This document shows positions 6,541 through 12,993 of a DNA stretch of 35,112 nucleotides, in pieces. Every line of letters starts with the position of its first letter. Positions within the stretch are counted from its first letter, which is position 1. This stretch comes from a virus, in the IMG/VR virus record IMGVR_UViG_3300043392_000034, positions 1-35,112 of that record. One strand, given 5' to 3'. Below the pieces are notes generated by a model. The model did no database searches. It worked only from the letters and a program-made list of their open reading frames with translations, and was not told the origin of the DNA. A program made the position numbers and the translations under genes.

Positions 6541-6883
6541 TTGGCCACTCTCCGTCTGTCACGAGTAGCGCGATCATGGCGTAGTTGGCCAGGTCGATAA
6601 ATGAGTCCCTGAGTGACTCGTGCTCCGGTGTTGCACCGGTGTCGATCAGGTGATTGATTCTGGCGAGCTTGTCGTGCATCCGGACTCTGAGGCCGTTGAG
6701 CGGTCCTCCAGGGCTCTGAGAGATGTTCTTTGGCCCGTAGTCGCGGTGCTTAGAGATCAGGAGCTCGGCGTTGAGGTTGAAATACTCGTGAACGAGCTGA
6801 GCGAAGTCCTGCTCCTGGTAGAAGCGCTGCTCTTCGGCAGCTTCGGCTTCGAGTTGCTTGAGGTAGTCCTGGCGAGCGGTCAT
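6533..6883 (-). CDS. Nmad1/DUF1599-like protein
   Basis: 116 residues. The signature runs KHRDYGPKNI, then GLRVRMHDKLARI, then ESLRDSFIDLANYAMIALL. This pattern of His/Asp/Lys-rich helices is that of the nucleotide-modification-associated domain 1 (DUF1599), a family found beside base-modification genes in phages and related to nucleotide-binding all-alpha folds. No thymidylate synthase or hydroxymethylase homologue is visible here, so what it would act on is unclear. ATG 6883 overlaps the rusA stop by 4 bp. Confidence 0.8.
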   Translation of the reverse strand: MTARQDYLKQLEAEAAEEQRFYQEQDFAQLVHEYFNLNAELLISKHRDYGPKNISQSPGGPLNGLRVRMHDKLARINHLIDTGATPEHESLRDSFIDLANYAMIALLVTDGEWPSE

Positions 6884-7317
6884 GCGGTGATTCCTTCTTC
6901 TTTTGGTGCGGCGAGCTTGATTTCGACCTCGACTCGCTCGCGTCCTGGTTCGGCGTAACGCTTACGCGCGTGCCAGGTGACGATCAGTGAATCGTCTGCG
7001 AGCGCCGCTGGAGTCTCGACCGACATTCCATCCCCTAGAGCCCGCTGGAGCTTGTCCAGGTCGGGAGCTACTGAGGGGAGGAAGCGTCGGACGGTCTTTG
7101 GCTTGGGTAGGTAGAACGTCGCGGTCACGGTTACCGGTTCGGTGAAGATCCGGTCGTCTCCGGTGGCCTCGAATGCTTCACTTACTGCCTTGGCGATGGC
7201 AAGTCTCCAGGGCTTGACGTCGGATGCCTCGATGAAGCGGCCGTTGCCGACGTAGCGCTTGGATCCCTGCGGTCTTGGTGTGCCGTAGGCAGTGAAGTAA
7301 AGCTCGGTTCTAGTCAC
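6880..7317 (-). CDS. rusA: RusA-like Holliday junction resolvase
   Basis: With GTG 7317 as start the protein has 145 residues. It shows the RusA layout: GTPRPQGSKRYV near the N-terminus, FYLPKPKTV (68-75), PDLDKLQRALGD (85-96) and ADDS (107-110). The conserved Asp residues of the last two motifs bind metal for cleavage of four-way junctions. A longer frame from 7422 exists, but it would add an unlike, Ser/Arg-rich extension overlapping the preceding membrane gene. The GTG start gives an 8-bp overlap. It belongs to a recombination set with YqaJ, the ERF-like protein and SSB. Confidence 0.9.
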   Translation of the reverse strand: MTRTELYFTAYGTPRPQGSKRYVGNGRFIEASDVKPWRLAIAKAVSEAFEATGDDRIFTEPVTVTATFYLPKPKTVRRFLPSVAPDLDKLQRALGDGMSVETPAALADDSLIVTWHARKRYAEPGRERVEVEIKLAAPKEEGITA

Positions 7318-7465
7318 GGCTGGCTTGCCATCCTGCGGCTCCTGCTCCGGCCGCGAAAAAAATGCCAGCGATGAACTGAAGTGCAGCCAGGAACGGCTCA
7401 GCGATCTGACTAGCCCCTGCAAAGAACAGAAGGCTAATCAGAACGGAGATGACGACCTGGATCAC
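7310..7465 (-). CDS. Small two-segment membrane protein
   Basis: 51 residues from GTG 7465, which overlaps the ssb stop as TAGTG. Two hydrophobic stretches (VVISVLISLLFFAGAS and FIAGIFFAAGAGAAGW) fit a membrane hairpin. A longer frame beginning at 7507 would run inside the end of ssb and add only basic residues, so I prefer the coupled start. No family recognised. Confidence 0.6.
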   Translation of the reverse strand: MIQVVISVLISLLFFAGASQIAEPFLAALQFIAGIFFAAGAGAAGWQASRD

Positions 7466-7827
7466 TAGAAGGGCTTGTCCGCGTCGATAGCCATGTCGTT
7501 GATCCACGAGTTATCCACGACGCTCTTGACGGTCTCAACCGCATCGCTGCTCCGGATGATCTCGATGGAGTCAGCGTTGACCACGAGGTTCTTGTAGGTC
7601 TTGCCGTCCTTCTCGACCTTGTCAGTCTTCTGACGGCCGATGACCTCGATGTAGTCGCGCTCGTTGAAGCTCTGACCGCGTAGGTGATCCGGAATCCAGA
7701 CCTTGAAGTCCGTGTAGCCGATGGTTTCCCATTCGCCGGCCTGGTTCTTCTTGGCGTGCTTTTCGAAGACGATCAGGGAGTTGTCATAGACGGTTTTCAC
7801 CGTCGCCTTGAACTTGATCTCTGCCAT
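7465..7827 (-). CDS. ssb: Single-stranded DNA-binding protein (SSB-like)
   Basis: 120 residues. The protein is beta-rich in the manner of an OB fold (EIKFKATVKTVYDN, FKVWIPDHLRG, YIEVIGRQ, LVVNADSIEII). It ends in an acidic tip DADKPF that closely resembles the C-terminal DDDIPF-type peptide through which SSB proteins recruit partners. Single-strand protection would serve replication and the nearby recombination proteins. The N-terminal OB sequence is divergent from bacterial Ssb, so the call depends largely on the tail and the neighbourhood. A homology search would settle it. Confidence 0.72.
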   Translation of the reverse strand: MAEIKFKATVKTVYDNSLIVFEKHAKKNQAGEWETIGYTDFKVWIPDHLRGQSFNERDYIEVIGRQKTDKVEKDGKTYKNLVVNADSIEIIRSSDAVETVKSVVDNSWINDMAIDADKPF

Positions 7828-7839
7828 TGTGTTGCCTCT

Positions 7840-8268
7840 CTAGCGCGCGAGCGCTTCCTTCTTGACTGCCCTGATGAGCTCGTCGTAGTTGTTGTGCTTT
7901 TTGGTCCGGTAATAGATCGAGAACTGCTCGGCGATGAGCGCGTTGCGGTCCTTGTAGATCCGCAGCTCCTCGGCAACACGTTGAACGTGATCGGGATTGA
8001 CGCAGTCGTTGTTTCCGCATGTCCGGACGCCTGGCATGTGCTCGAGTCCGTTGCGGTCGATGGGCTTCATGGTGTCCAGGTCGATCTCTCCCATCCAGGG
8101 AATGCAGACCTGGTCACCGTTCTTGATCTGAGTGCGCTTGCCCGAGTTGCAGTCCGCGCAATTCCGGTTTTCGCTGCCTCGGTTCAATCTGGTCCATACG
8201 TTCTCGCCTGGAATCTCCTGGCCGCATCGAGCGCATGGCTTGGAATAGAGGTCGTAGGTCTGTGTCAT
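7840..8268 (-). CDS. HNH-like zinc protein
   Basis: From ATG 8268 (ribosome binding site GAAGG upstream) the protein has 142 residues. The frame extends to 8292, but the inner ATG is better placed. Features are a Cys pair PCARCGQEI, a second pair NCADCN, and the HNH_3-type element TCGNNDCVNPDHV. In typical HNH_3 nucleases the segment before the CVNPxH element begins with a His (pattern xHxC); here the corresponding position is Arg (GVRTCGN). Nuclease activity is therefore doubtful and a DNA-binding role is possible. One copy of the dispersed motif (8262-8276) covers its start codon. Confidence 0.72.
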   Translation of the reverse strand: MTQTYDLYSKPCARCGQEIPGENVWTRLNRGSENRNCADCNSGKRTQIKNGDQVCIPWMGEIDLDTMKPIDRNGLEHMPGVRTCGNNDCVNPDHVQRVAEELRIYKDRNALIAEQFSIYYRTKKHNNYDELIRAVKKEALAR

Positions 8269-8276
8269 GTTGCTAT
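8262..8276 (+). promoter_or_regulatory. Dispersed motif copy A
   Basis: GTGTCATGTTGCTAT, a full match to the consensus. It lies across the start codon of the 7840-8268 gene. Read on the minus strand its right flank (CACAGACCT) also matches the flank of copy H at the integrase start. Confidence 0.45.
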
Positions 8277-8557
8277 GCCTTCGCCCAAACAATGGCGTTA
8301 CGGCCGGAAGCCAGCTTCACGCGCTCTCCGGTGTCCATGATCAGACCGGCACGAACGAGCTCAGCTCGACGGGAACGAATACCGGACTCCGAGGCTCGAG
8401 GTGCCAGCTTGAGGTTGCGGTAAGCCTCGACCAGGTCGATGTCGGTGCGAGGACGGACCAGGGCCTTGAGGATGAACTCCTGGGTCTTGGTGATGTCGTT
8501 GACCGATGCCGCAGCCTCGTGACTGGTTATCGGGTCGGTGTTGCGTGCGTGTGCCAT
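8273..8557 (-). CDS. Winged-helix DNA-binding protein
   Basis: 94 residues. The opening ARNTDPITSHEAAASV is a widespread phage sequence. It is followed by a helix-turn-helix-like region (TQEFILKALV, IDLVEAYRNL, SESGIRSRRAELVRAGLI) and a beta wing (MDTGERVKLASGRNAIVW). The role is probably small-scale regulation or replication accessory, not known precisely. The start is ATG 8557 with GGAAGGAAAG upstream; motif copy B overlaps the start. Confidence 0.78.
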   Translation of the reverse strand: MAHARNTDPITSHEAAASVNDITKTQEFILKALVRPRTDIDLVEAYRNLKLAPRASESGIRSRRAELVRAGLIMDTGERVKLASGRNAIVWAKA

Positions 8558-8565
8558 GTTGCTTT
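8551..8565 (+). promoter_or_regulatory. Dispersed motif copy B
   Basis: GTGCCATGTTGCTTT, differing from the consensus at two positions. It spans the start codon of the 8273-8557 gene and could be explained partly by start-codon context. Confidence 0.35.
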
Positions 8566-8575
8566 CCTTCCTGGG

Positions 8576-8719
8576 CTAGAACGCGATGAACGTGAACCAA
8601 AAGCTTTCGATGGATGGCCAGACGGCGCGGAGGATGATCCGGTGGACGTCGAGGGCCAGGGCAAGACCGAGCGCAGCGGCTCCGGTAACTGCCAGGGTGA
8701 ATGATGCGCGGTTGCTCAC
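8576..8719 (-). CDS. Very small membrane protein (47 aa)
   Basis: GTG 8719 overlaps the stop of the preceding gene (TAGTG) and the frame ends at 8576. The product begins MSNRASFTLAVTGAAALG, continues with a hydrophobic LALALDVHRIILRAVW and ends in ESFWFTFIAF. This gives two short membrane-inserting segments. It fills what would otherwise be a gap in an operon with almost no gaps, which is the main argument that it is real. No family recognised. Confidence 0.6.
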   Translation of the reverse strand: MSNRASFTLAVTGAAALGLALALDVHRIILRAVWPSIESFWFTFIAF

Positions 8720-8910
8720 TATGCGGCCCTCCTTGACTTCAAAACCTCAGCGGCCGCGTCAACGCGGAGCTGAAGGAAGTGGGCCATGCCGCGATCTGAG
8801 TTGCGGTGAGCGAGCATGAGCTGGGTGCGCTGGTAGCGCTGGATTTGCTTCAGTCTGTCGGTTGGGATCGTCTCAGCGATCTCAACGAGTGATTCGTGGG
8901 TTGCGGTCAT
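8719..8910 (-). CDS. Small helical hypothetical protein
   Basis: 63 residues, basic and helical (RLKQIQRYQRTQLMLAHRN, LQLRVDAAAEVLKSRR). ATG 8910 is preceded by AAGGAAG. It sits directly downstream of an AT-rich intergenic region (8911-8996) with an inverted repeat, so it may be the first gene of an internal transcript. Function unknown. Confidence 0.7.
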   Translation of the reverse strand: MTATHESLVEIAETIPTDRLKQIQRYQRTQLMLAHRNSDRGMAHFLQLRVDAAAEVLKSRRAA

Positions 8911-8930
8911 TGTTCTTTCCTTCCTTGACC

Positions 8931-8968
8931 TTGCAATAACTCTAATGTGAATTTGTGAAGTATTGCAA
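8931..8968 (-). promoter_or_regulatory. Putative internal promoter/operator with TTGCAATA inverted repeat
   Basis: TTGCAATA (8931-8938) and TATTGCAA (8961-8968) are perfect inverted copies separated by 22 bp, in the only AT-rich gap of this part of the operon. On the minus strand the distal copy supplies a TTGCAA that could act as -35, and TAGAGT 18 bp further could be a weak -10 for the gene at 8910. Motif copy C lies 15 bp away. Confidence 0.35.
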
Positions 8969-8982
8969 CAACTTTTTCCGGC

Positions 8983-8997
8983 GTGTCATGTTGCTAT
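8983..8997 (+). promoter_or_regulatory. Dispersed motif copy C
   Basis: GTGTCATGTTGCTAT, identical to copy A over 15 bp but in a different context. It lies at the end of the replication-initiator gene (stop at 8997) and not at a start codon, so start-codon context cannot explain this copy. Confidence 0.5.
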
Positions 8998-9818
8998 TAG
9001 CTCGAGCAAACTGGGCAGATCAAAGCAACGCGGTCGTGGATGCAAAGCTTCGGCGGGTTCTTGCGGGCATGTTCCTGAGCTTCGCGCATGGCTCGTCGTT
9101 GTTCTTCTTCTGCTCGGCGGCGAGCTTCGTCCTTGCGCTTGCGTTCCTCGAGCTCCTTAGCCTGGATCTCTTCCTTGGTGAGCTCGCGCTCCGGTAGCGG
9201 TTCGTCATCCCAGCGGCCACCGTTCAGCCAGGTGGTCGGGTGTGCGATGAATTGCTTGTTCGGGGAGAGATTTGGATCATTGGCGTATCTGAGAGCTCCA
9301 GCCAGGATGACCTCGAGCTTCTCTCGCTTCATGGCACTCGCCAGGGCTCGCTTCGCTGCCAGCTTCTCGACCTTGCGTGGATAAATCTTCCAGAACTTCT
9401 CGAACGCTTCCTCGAGCTCCGCTTGAGGGAGAACTTCTTCTTGATGTTCTTCTAAAAGAATGTTCTTCTTAGTGGTCGGATTTTCCGTCGTCGGGTTTTC
9501 CGTCATCGGTAAATCCGTCAACGGTTCCGGATCGCATGTCGTCCAGACTGACTCACCGAAGCGACCGGCCTCGTTGCTCTGAGTGCGCTTGAGGTAGCCA
9601 GCGCGCTCGAGCTCCTGGATCGCTGAGCGAATGGCGTCTCGGCCCTCGAGGGAGGTTGCTGCCAGGGAGTGAATGCTCAAGGACCAACCAGATCGGTGGC
9701 TGAGAATGTGTGCGAGGAGACCGCGAGCCTTGAAGCTCAAGCGGGTGTCTCTTAGCCAGGCATTGGGGACCTGGGTGAAGTGATCGTCAAAAGTGTGGTG
9801 GCCGCGAACTAGTGGCAT
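8997..9818 (-). CDS. Replication initiation protein (winged helix plus DnaD-like C-terminal region)
   Basis: 273 residues. The N-terminal winged-helix region includes FTQVPNAWLRDTRLSFKARG, SHRSGWSLSI and GRDAIRSAIQELERAGYLKR. A linker follows. The C-terminal region reads FEKFWKIYPRKVEKLAAKRA and FIAHPTTWLNGGRWDDEPLP, a pattern seen in phage replisome organiser proteins. A highly charged helix then leads to a terminal Zn-type motif (LCIHDRVALICPVC). It is the only clear replication gene; no polymerase or helicase is encoded, so it presumably recruits host machinery. ATG 9818 has GAAGGAAAG upstream. Confidence 0.85.
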   Translation of the reverse strand: MPLVRGHHTFDDHFTQVPNAWLRDTRLSFKARGLLAHILSHRSGWSLSIHSLAATSLEGRDAIRSAIQELERAGYLKRTQSNEAGRFGESVWTTCDPEPLTDLPMTENPTTENPTTKKNILLEEHQEEVLPQAELEEAFEKFWKIYPRKVEKLAAKRALASAMKREKLEVILAGALRYANDPNLSPNKQFIAHPTTWLNGGRWDDEPLPERELTKEEIQAKELEERKRKDEARRRAEEEQRRAMREAQEHARKNPPKLCIHDRVALICPVCSS

Positions 9819-9825
9819 GGTCGAA

Positions 9826-10164
9826 CTACTTTCCTTCTCTTGCGCGAATTACTTTAGTGCCAAATTCGTCATCGAGTAAGAGCCAGCGGTGTGTCATGCG
9901 ATTGAAGACCGGTTCTTTTTCCGGCTTCTGCCATCTCTCGAGCTTCCAGCCGTAGGTCTTGGCGATCTCTGCCTGGGACGCGTCGGCTTCGATCAGGAAA
10001 TTCATTCTGGAGCAAAGGATCACCAGATTGCTGGGTCGATCCAGAAGCTTGCTGCCTCCCATGCCACGGTTGATCCGGTGGTTTGGGGAGACGGCTTCGG
10101 TCTCTCCGCAGTGAACGCATCCCTTGTCGCGCTCCATGAGCCTTTGGAAGTCCTTGGGCTTCAT
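9826..10164 (-). CDS. HNH endonuclease
   Basis: 112 residues. HNH core: KGCVHCGETEAVSPNHRINR, then RPSNLVILCSRMN, giving the first Cys pair, the catalytic His and the Asn of the second strand. The C-terminal half contains an Asp/Glu-rich helix and WKLERWQ. It is placed in the early block beside replication genes and away from the terminase, so it is more likely a recombination or repair accessory nuclease, or a free-standing mobile HNH, than a packaging factor. The start overlaps the stop of the upstream gene. Confidence 0.83.
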   Translation of the reverse strand: MKPKDFQRLMERDKGCVHCGETEAVSPNHRINRGMGGSKLLDRPSNLVILCSRMNFLIEADASQAEIAKTYGWKLERWQKPEKEPVFNRMTHRWLLLDDEFGTKVIRAREGK

Positions 10165-10391
10165 TCCTCGTCTTCTTCGGGGAAGTAGCGAAAGCCGATC
10201 TGCATCTCAGGAACGGTGTGCTCTTCTGCCATGTCGATGAAGGCATTCAGCGCGGCCGAGCCTGGATCTTCTTCCTCCTGGGCAGGGCAGTGATGCTTTC
10301 GCCTCCACTCGCGGACCCATCGGATGGCATTCTCAGCCTTGACCTCGATGCCAAAGCTCGCTCCGCAGGAGCACGTCTCACTCACCTTCAC
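10161..10391 (-). CDS. Small zinc-finger-like protein
   Basis: 76 residues from GTG 10391. CSCGASF near the N-terminus and RRKHHC about 26 residues later form a plausible four-ligand zinc site around a basic helix (NAIRWVREWRRKHHC). The remainder is acidic (EEEDPGSAALNAF, FPEEDEE). Such short Cys/His proteins are frequent in actinophage early regions. No specific function can be given. Confidence 0.72.
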   Translation of the reverse strand: MKVSETCSCGASFGIEVKAENAIRWVREWRRKHHCPAQEEEDPGSAALNAFIDMAEEHTVPEMQIGFRYFPEEDEE

Positions 10392-10614
10392 GGCGACCCC
10401 AAAACATGCTCATGATGTCCAATGCGGCCTCCAGCGCGTTCTCTCCGGCAAGAAGTAGTGCAGCCGGTAGCTCGGCCTCTTGAAGTGATGCCTCGAGGCT
10501 CACGGCCTCTCGCATGGCCATGAGGCGATCTACGCACTGAGCCACGCGCTTCTCCGATGGATCATCCGACTGAAGGGAGTCGTCAACCAGGAGCCTGAGT
10601 CCCTTGAGATCCAC
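10378..10614 (-). CDS. Hypothetical early protein
   Basis: 78 residues, helical and acidic (LRLLVDDSLQSDDPSEKRV, ASLQEAELPAALLLAGEN), ending FWGRREGE. GTG 10614 overlaps the upstream stop as TAGTG. No motif recognised. Confidence 0.68.
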   Translation of the reverse strand: MDLKGLRLLVDDSLQSDDPSEKRVAQCVDRLMAMREAVSLEASLQEAELPAALLLAGENALEAALDIMSMFWGRREGE

Positions 10615-10970
10615 TAGCGTTCCCCGATCCCAGCGGTTCTCCAGGTGAGCTCGACCATGCGAGCTTGGGTCTGGAGGTTGGATTGCTGATCCTGGAGATG
10701 CCGGAGCTTGGTCTTGATGCGATTGACCTCAGCCTTGGCGATCTCTGCCTGGAGCCTGGGCTCCTCAGACTGGAGCTTGGCGATGGCCTGGCGCTCGGGA
10801 ATGTTGCCGGAGCTGGAGAGAAGGGCCTGGGCTTCCGCGGTGTCTGCCTTCAGCTCAAGCTCGAGGCTTTTCTTTTCTGCCTCGGCTAGAAGCGCGATGC
10901 CCTTACCGGCTTGCTCGTTGATTGAGCGCAGCTCTCGGATGATGTCGTCCGGACCGACGATCTCACTCAT
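10614..10970 (-). CDS. Coiled-coil hypothetical protein
   Basis: 118 residues. Nearly the whole protein is a predicted long helix with heptad-like spacing (ADTAEAQALLSSS, LQSEEPRLQAEIAKAEVN, IKTKLRHLQDQQSNLQTQ). It ends in a short ELTWRTAGIGER. It may act as an oligomerising partner of the recombination proteins encoded just upstream. That is inference from position only. Confidence 0.7.
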   Translation of the reverse strand: MSEIVGPDDIIRELRSINEQAGKGIALLAEAEKKSLELELKADTAEAQALLSSSGNIPERQAIAKLQSEEPRLQAEIAKAEVNRIKTKLRHLQDQQSNLQTQARMVELTWRTAGIGER

Positions 10971-11140
10971 TGGTCCTCCTCAAGGAGCTGGGTGAGGCGA
11001 TCAGTGAGCCGATGAACCTCTTGGATGAGCTGATGAGCGCGCTCAACTTGGCCCAGTGCGTTGAGGATGTTGACAAGCTCGAGGACTTCGTCAACGGCGG
11101 CTTCAAGAACTCCAACCTTGAAGTCGAGCTCACTTCCCAT
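10967..11140 (-). CDS. Small helical protein (57 aa)
   Basis: ATG 11140 lies inside the end of the ERF-like gene. The frame ends at 10967, overlapping the next start (ATGA). The product reads MGSELDFKVGVLEAAVDEV, then LELVNILNALGQVERAHQLI and QEVHRLTDRLTQLLEEDQ, a leucine-heptad helix. Overlaps at both ends (11 bp and 3 bp) fit the operon. It resembles its downstream neighbour in being a coiled coil. Function unknown. Confidence 0.6.
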   Translation of the reverse strand: MGSELDFKVGVLEAAVDEVLELVNILNALGQVERAHQLIQEVHRLTDRLTQLLEEDQ

Positions 11141-11648
11141 TCGCCTTCGCCTTGGTGCTAATGGCTTCCAGGATCTCGGCCGGTGCCTTCTGGGTCCTGG
11201 CCTCGTTGTAGAGCTGACGCAGGGAGTCCATGTCGTTGGTCTTGTCTAGATCGGCCATCCAGTTTCGCTTTGCCGGTGCGTCCTTGGTCTTCTCTGATCG
11301 GTTGCGAACCTCTTCGGCGCTCGCGATTCCCTTGCGGGTGTCAACGGCCAGGGCAGCGACCATCGCGCGTCCCCAGGCTGCGGTCTCAGCGTTCTGAACC
11401 TCGGAGTCACGGGTGAACTGAGTTGGGCCAGGAATAGGCTCCCACGCGGTGCCAATACCTGGACGCTCGTCATCCGGTGCGCGATAAGCGGCTGCGGTGT
11501 AGACCACCCAGTCCTTACCGGCGACGTTGACGAACTCGAGCGAGACCTTCTGAAGAGATCCCTGCGGGAACTTCTCTCGAAACTCCACGATTCTGGTGGC
11601 GACGTCGATGTAGTCGAGCGGCCCCTTGTAGTTGCTTGCTTGTGCCAT
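11130..11648 (-). CDS. ERF-like single-strand annealing protein (putative)
   Basis: 172 residues. The core segments YIDVATRIVEFREKFPQGS, WVVYTAAAYRAPDD and DSEVQNAETAAWGRAMVAAL recall the ERF/Sak single-strand annealing family, in which an ET-A-x-GRA element near the end of the core is typical. A Lys/Ala-rich linker and a small C-terminal helix follow. It lies directly after a YqaJ exonuclease, the usual exonuclease-plus-annealase pairing. The assignment is by motif resemblance and neighbourhood; a profile search against ERF, RecT and Rad52 families would decide. Motif copy D overlaps its start. Confidence 0.65.
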   Translation of the reverse strand: MAQASNYKGPLDYIDVATRIVEFREKFPQGSLQKVSLEFVNVAGKDWVVYTAAAYRAPDDERPGIGTAWEPIPGPTQFTRDSEVQNAETAAWGRAMVAALAVDTRKGIASAEEVRNRSEKTKDAPAKRNWMADLDKTNDMDSLRQLYNEARTQKAPAEILEAISTKAKANGK

Positions 11649-11656
11649 GTTGCTAT
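11642..11656 (+). promoter_or_regulatory. Dispersed motif copy D
   Basis: GTGCCATGTTGCTAT, one mismatch to the consensus. It spans the ERF-like start codon and the stop of the exonuclease gene. Confidence 0.35.
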
Positions 11657-12579
11657 CCTCTCTTGAAAATCAGAAACGGCTTGCCCGCGCCACGCGCCTG
11701 GCGAGTAAATGTCCAAATGTCATGAACCAGACCGCGCTTGGCCTTGCCCATCGTGTCCAGGACTTCGGACTTGAGTCGGTTGACGAGCTCTTCCTGCTCC
11801 TTGAGCTTCTGAGTCTCGAGAACCAGGTGCATTCCTAGATCTGCGAGCTCGACCTCATCGTCCTGGATGTCTGGGTTCATCTCGCGGATAGCTTCGTAGG
11901 TGCTTAGTGCGCCGTCGTAGTCCGGTTGAACGTCGTTGGCCAGGTGGTGGAGAAACTTCTCGACCTGGACCATGTTGGCTTCCTGCTCGAAGGTGTCGGC
12001 CTCAATTCGGAAAGTCCGGAACTTGTTGCCGTGGAAGAGCGCAGCGCAGTAGGCCCAGGAGAATCCGAAGGTGTGTAGATACCACTGAATTTGCGTCCGG
12101 TAATGGACGGGGATGTCTGCGGCTGTTCCTTCTTCTCCGGCTGGAGGAACGTTCCAGTCGTCCTCAAACTGCGCGGTCTTGATCTCAAGGATTCCCCAGC
12201 CGAGCTCAGAATCATGGAGCAGCGCGTCAGGGTTGGCCAACTGCCATTCACGATCAACATGCGACCAGGTGCCGACGTTTCGCACGACGGTGAGCCCAGG
12301 CTTGTCCTTCTCAAACTTGTCGATGACGACCGGCTCGAGCAGCGTTCCCCATTCGGCCGCTTCACTCGGGCTCATGTCGTCCGGTATGCGTCCGGTCTTC
12401 TTTGCCCATAGTGCGAATGGTGAGGTCCACGGGGACACCTGGCAGATCGCAGCGATGTCACTTCCACCGATTCCGGTGCGTCGAAGCGCGTGCCATTCCG
12501 GTGATCCGTTTTCGAAATTGCCGACACGCTTTGCAGTGCCGAGAGTGTCGGAAATGGTTGTTAGGATTGAGTTATTCAA
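11653..12579 (-). CDS. YqaJ-like phage exonuclease/recombinase
   Basis: From TTG 12579 (ribosome binding site GGAAGG about 5 nt upstream) the protein has 308 residues. Motifs are GIGGSD (36-41), EWGTLLEP (76-83), NPDAL (116-120, catalytic Asp) and LEIKTA (131-136, E-x-K), then RTQIQWYLHTFG. This is the YqaJ branch of the lambda-exonuclease fold. It would degrade one strand of double-stranded DNA ends to prepare single strands for the annealing protein. The C-terminal third is helical. An open frame continues to 12717 through a hairpin-containing leader, but the TTG has the convincing ribosome binding site. Confidence 0.9.
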   Translation of the reverse strand: MNNSILTTISDTLGTAKRVGNFENGSPEWHALRRTGIGGSDIAAICQVSPWTSPFALWAKKTGRIPDDMSPSEAAEWGTLLEPVVIDKFEKDKPGLTVVRNVGTWSHVDREWQLANPDALLHDSELGWGILEIKTAQFEDDWNVPPAGEEGTAADIPVHYRTQIQWYLHTFGFSWAYCAALFHGNKFRTFRIEADTFEQEANMVQVEKFLHHLANDVQPDYDGALSTYEAIREMNPDIQDDEVELADLGMHLVLETQKLKEQEELVNRLKSEVLDTMGKAKRGLVHDIWTFTRQARGAGKPFLIFKRG

Positions 12580-12597
12580 GGGATTCCTTCCCCCTTG

Positions 12598-12640
12598 AAA
12601 CAACGACCGCCAGGTTCCCGACTTGGCGGTTTCGTTGTTT
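12598..12640. promoter_or_regulatory. Strong hairpin in the divergent whiB/exonuclease region
   Basis: AAACAACG-A-CCGCCA (12598-12612) pairs with TGGCGG-TTT-CGTTGTTT (12624-12640) around an 11-nt loop: 14 bp with one small internal loop. Read on the plus strand it ends in a T-run and looks like an intrinsic terminator facing the WhiB gene. Read on the minus strand it is a 5' leader hairpin 19 bp before the exonuclease start. Confidence 0.6.
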
Positions 12641-12663
12641 TTGTAGGGTTTTCTCGTTATTGT
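12635..12663 (+). promoter_or_regulatory. Putative promoter for the WhiB-like gene
   Basis: TTGTTT (12635-12640) and TATTGT (12658-12663) are spaced by 17 bp and lie about 40 bp upstream of the plus-strand start at 12704. Both hexamers are imperfect. It is the only reasonable sigma-70-type pair in this gap, and the gene has no other upstream plus-strand neighbour to provide transcription. Confidence 0.35.
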
Positions 12664-12703
12664 TGAATCTACAACTACCCACCGACATAGAACGAAGAGC
12701 ACG

Positions 12704-12988
12704 ATGAGCAAAGCCACTGCAAGACAAGTCTTTGAGAGTTATCTGAAGCTGATGAAGGCTCGCGAGGAAGTCGGTGAGGTGAGCTGCCAGTCGTTCCCCG
12801 ATGCCTTCTTTCCGGAGCAGAACGAGGAGATCTCCGTAACCCGCTGGGCTAAGCAAGCCTGCGGCCGGTGCCCAATTCAAGATCTCTGCCTGAGCTACGC
12901 GGTGCTCGCGAACGAAGAGCATGGAATCTGGGGAGGCACTTCTCCTCGAGAACGTCAACACCTTCGCAGTGGAAGGCGCGTGGCTTAG
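12704..12988 (+). CDS. WhiB-like iron-sulfur transcription factor
   Basis: 94 residues. Four Cys (28, 53, 56, 62) in the order C...CxxCxxxxxC, followed by HGIWGG (73-78) and a basic tail PRERQHLRSGRR, define the WhiB family. These bind a 4Fe-4S cluster and act with the primary sigma factor region 4. WhiB proteins occur only in Actinobacteria and their phages; the mycophage TM4 homologue represses host whiB2 and affects septation. Here it is an isolated plus-strand gene inside a minus-strand operon, convergent (5 bp apart) with the sigma-like gene. Independent expression, possibly from a prophage, is the natural inference. Confidence 0.95.
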   Translation: MSKATARQVFESYLKLMKAREEVGEVSCQSFPDAFFPEQNEEISVTRWAKQACGRCPIQDLCLSYAVLANEEHGIWGGTSPRERQHLRSGRRVA

Positions 12989-12993
12989 CCGGA

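Noticed and set aside
12580-12717. N-terminal extension of the exonuclease through the hairpin region
   Set aside because: Residues there are unrelated to the YqaJ family and the TTG at 12579 has a much better ribosome binding site.
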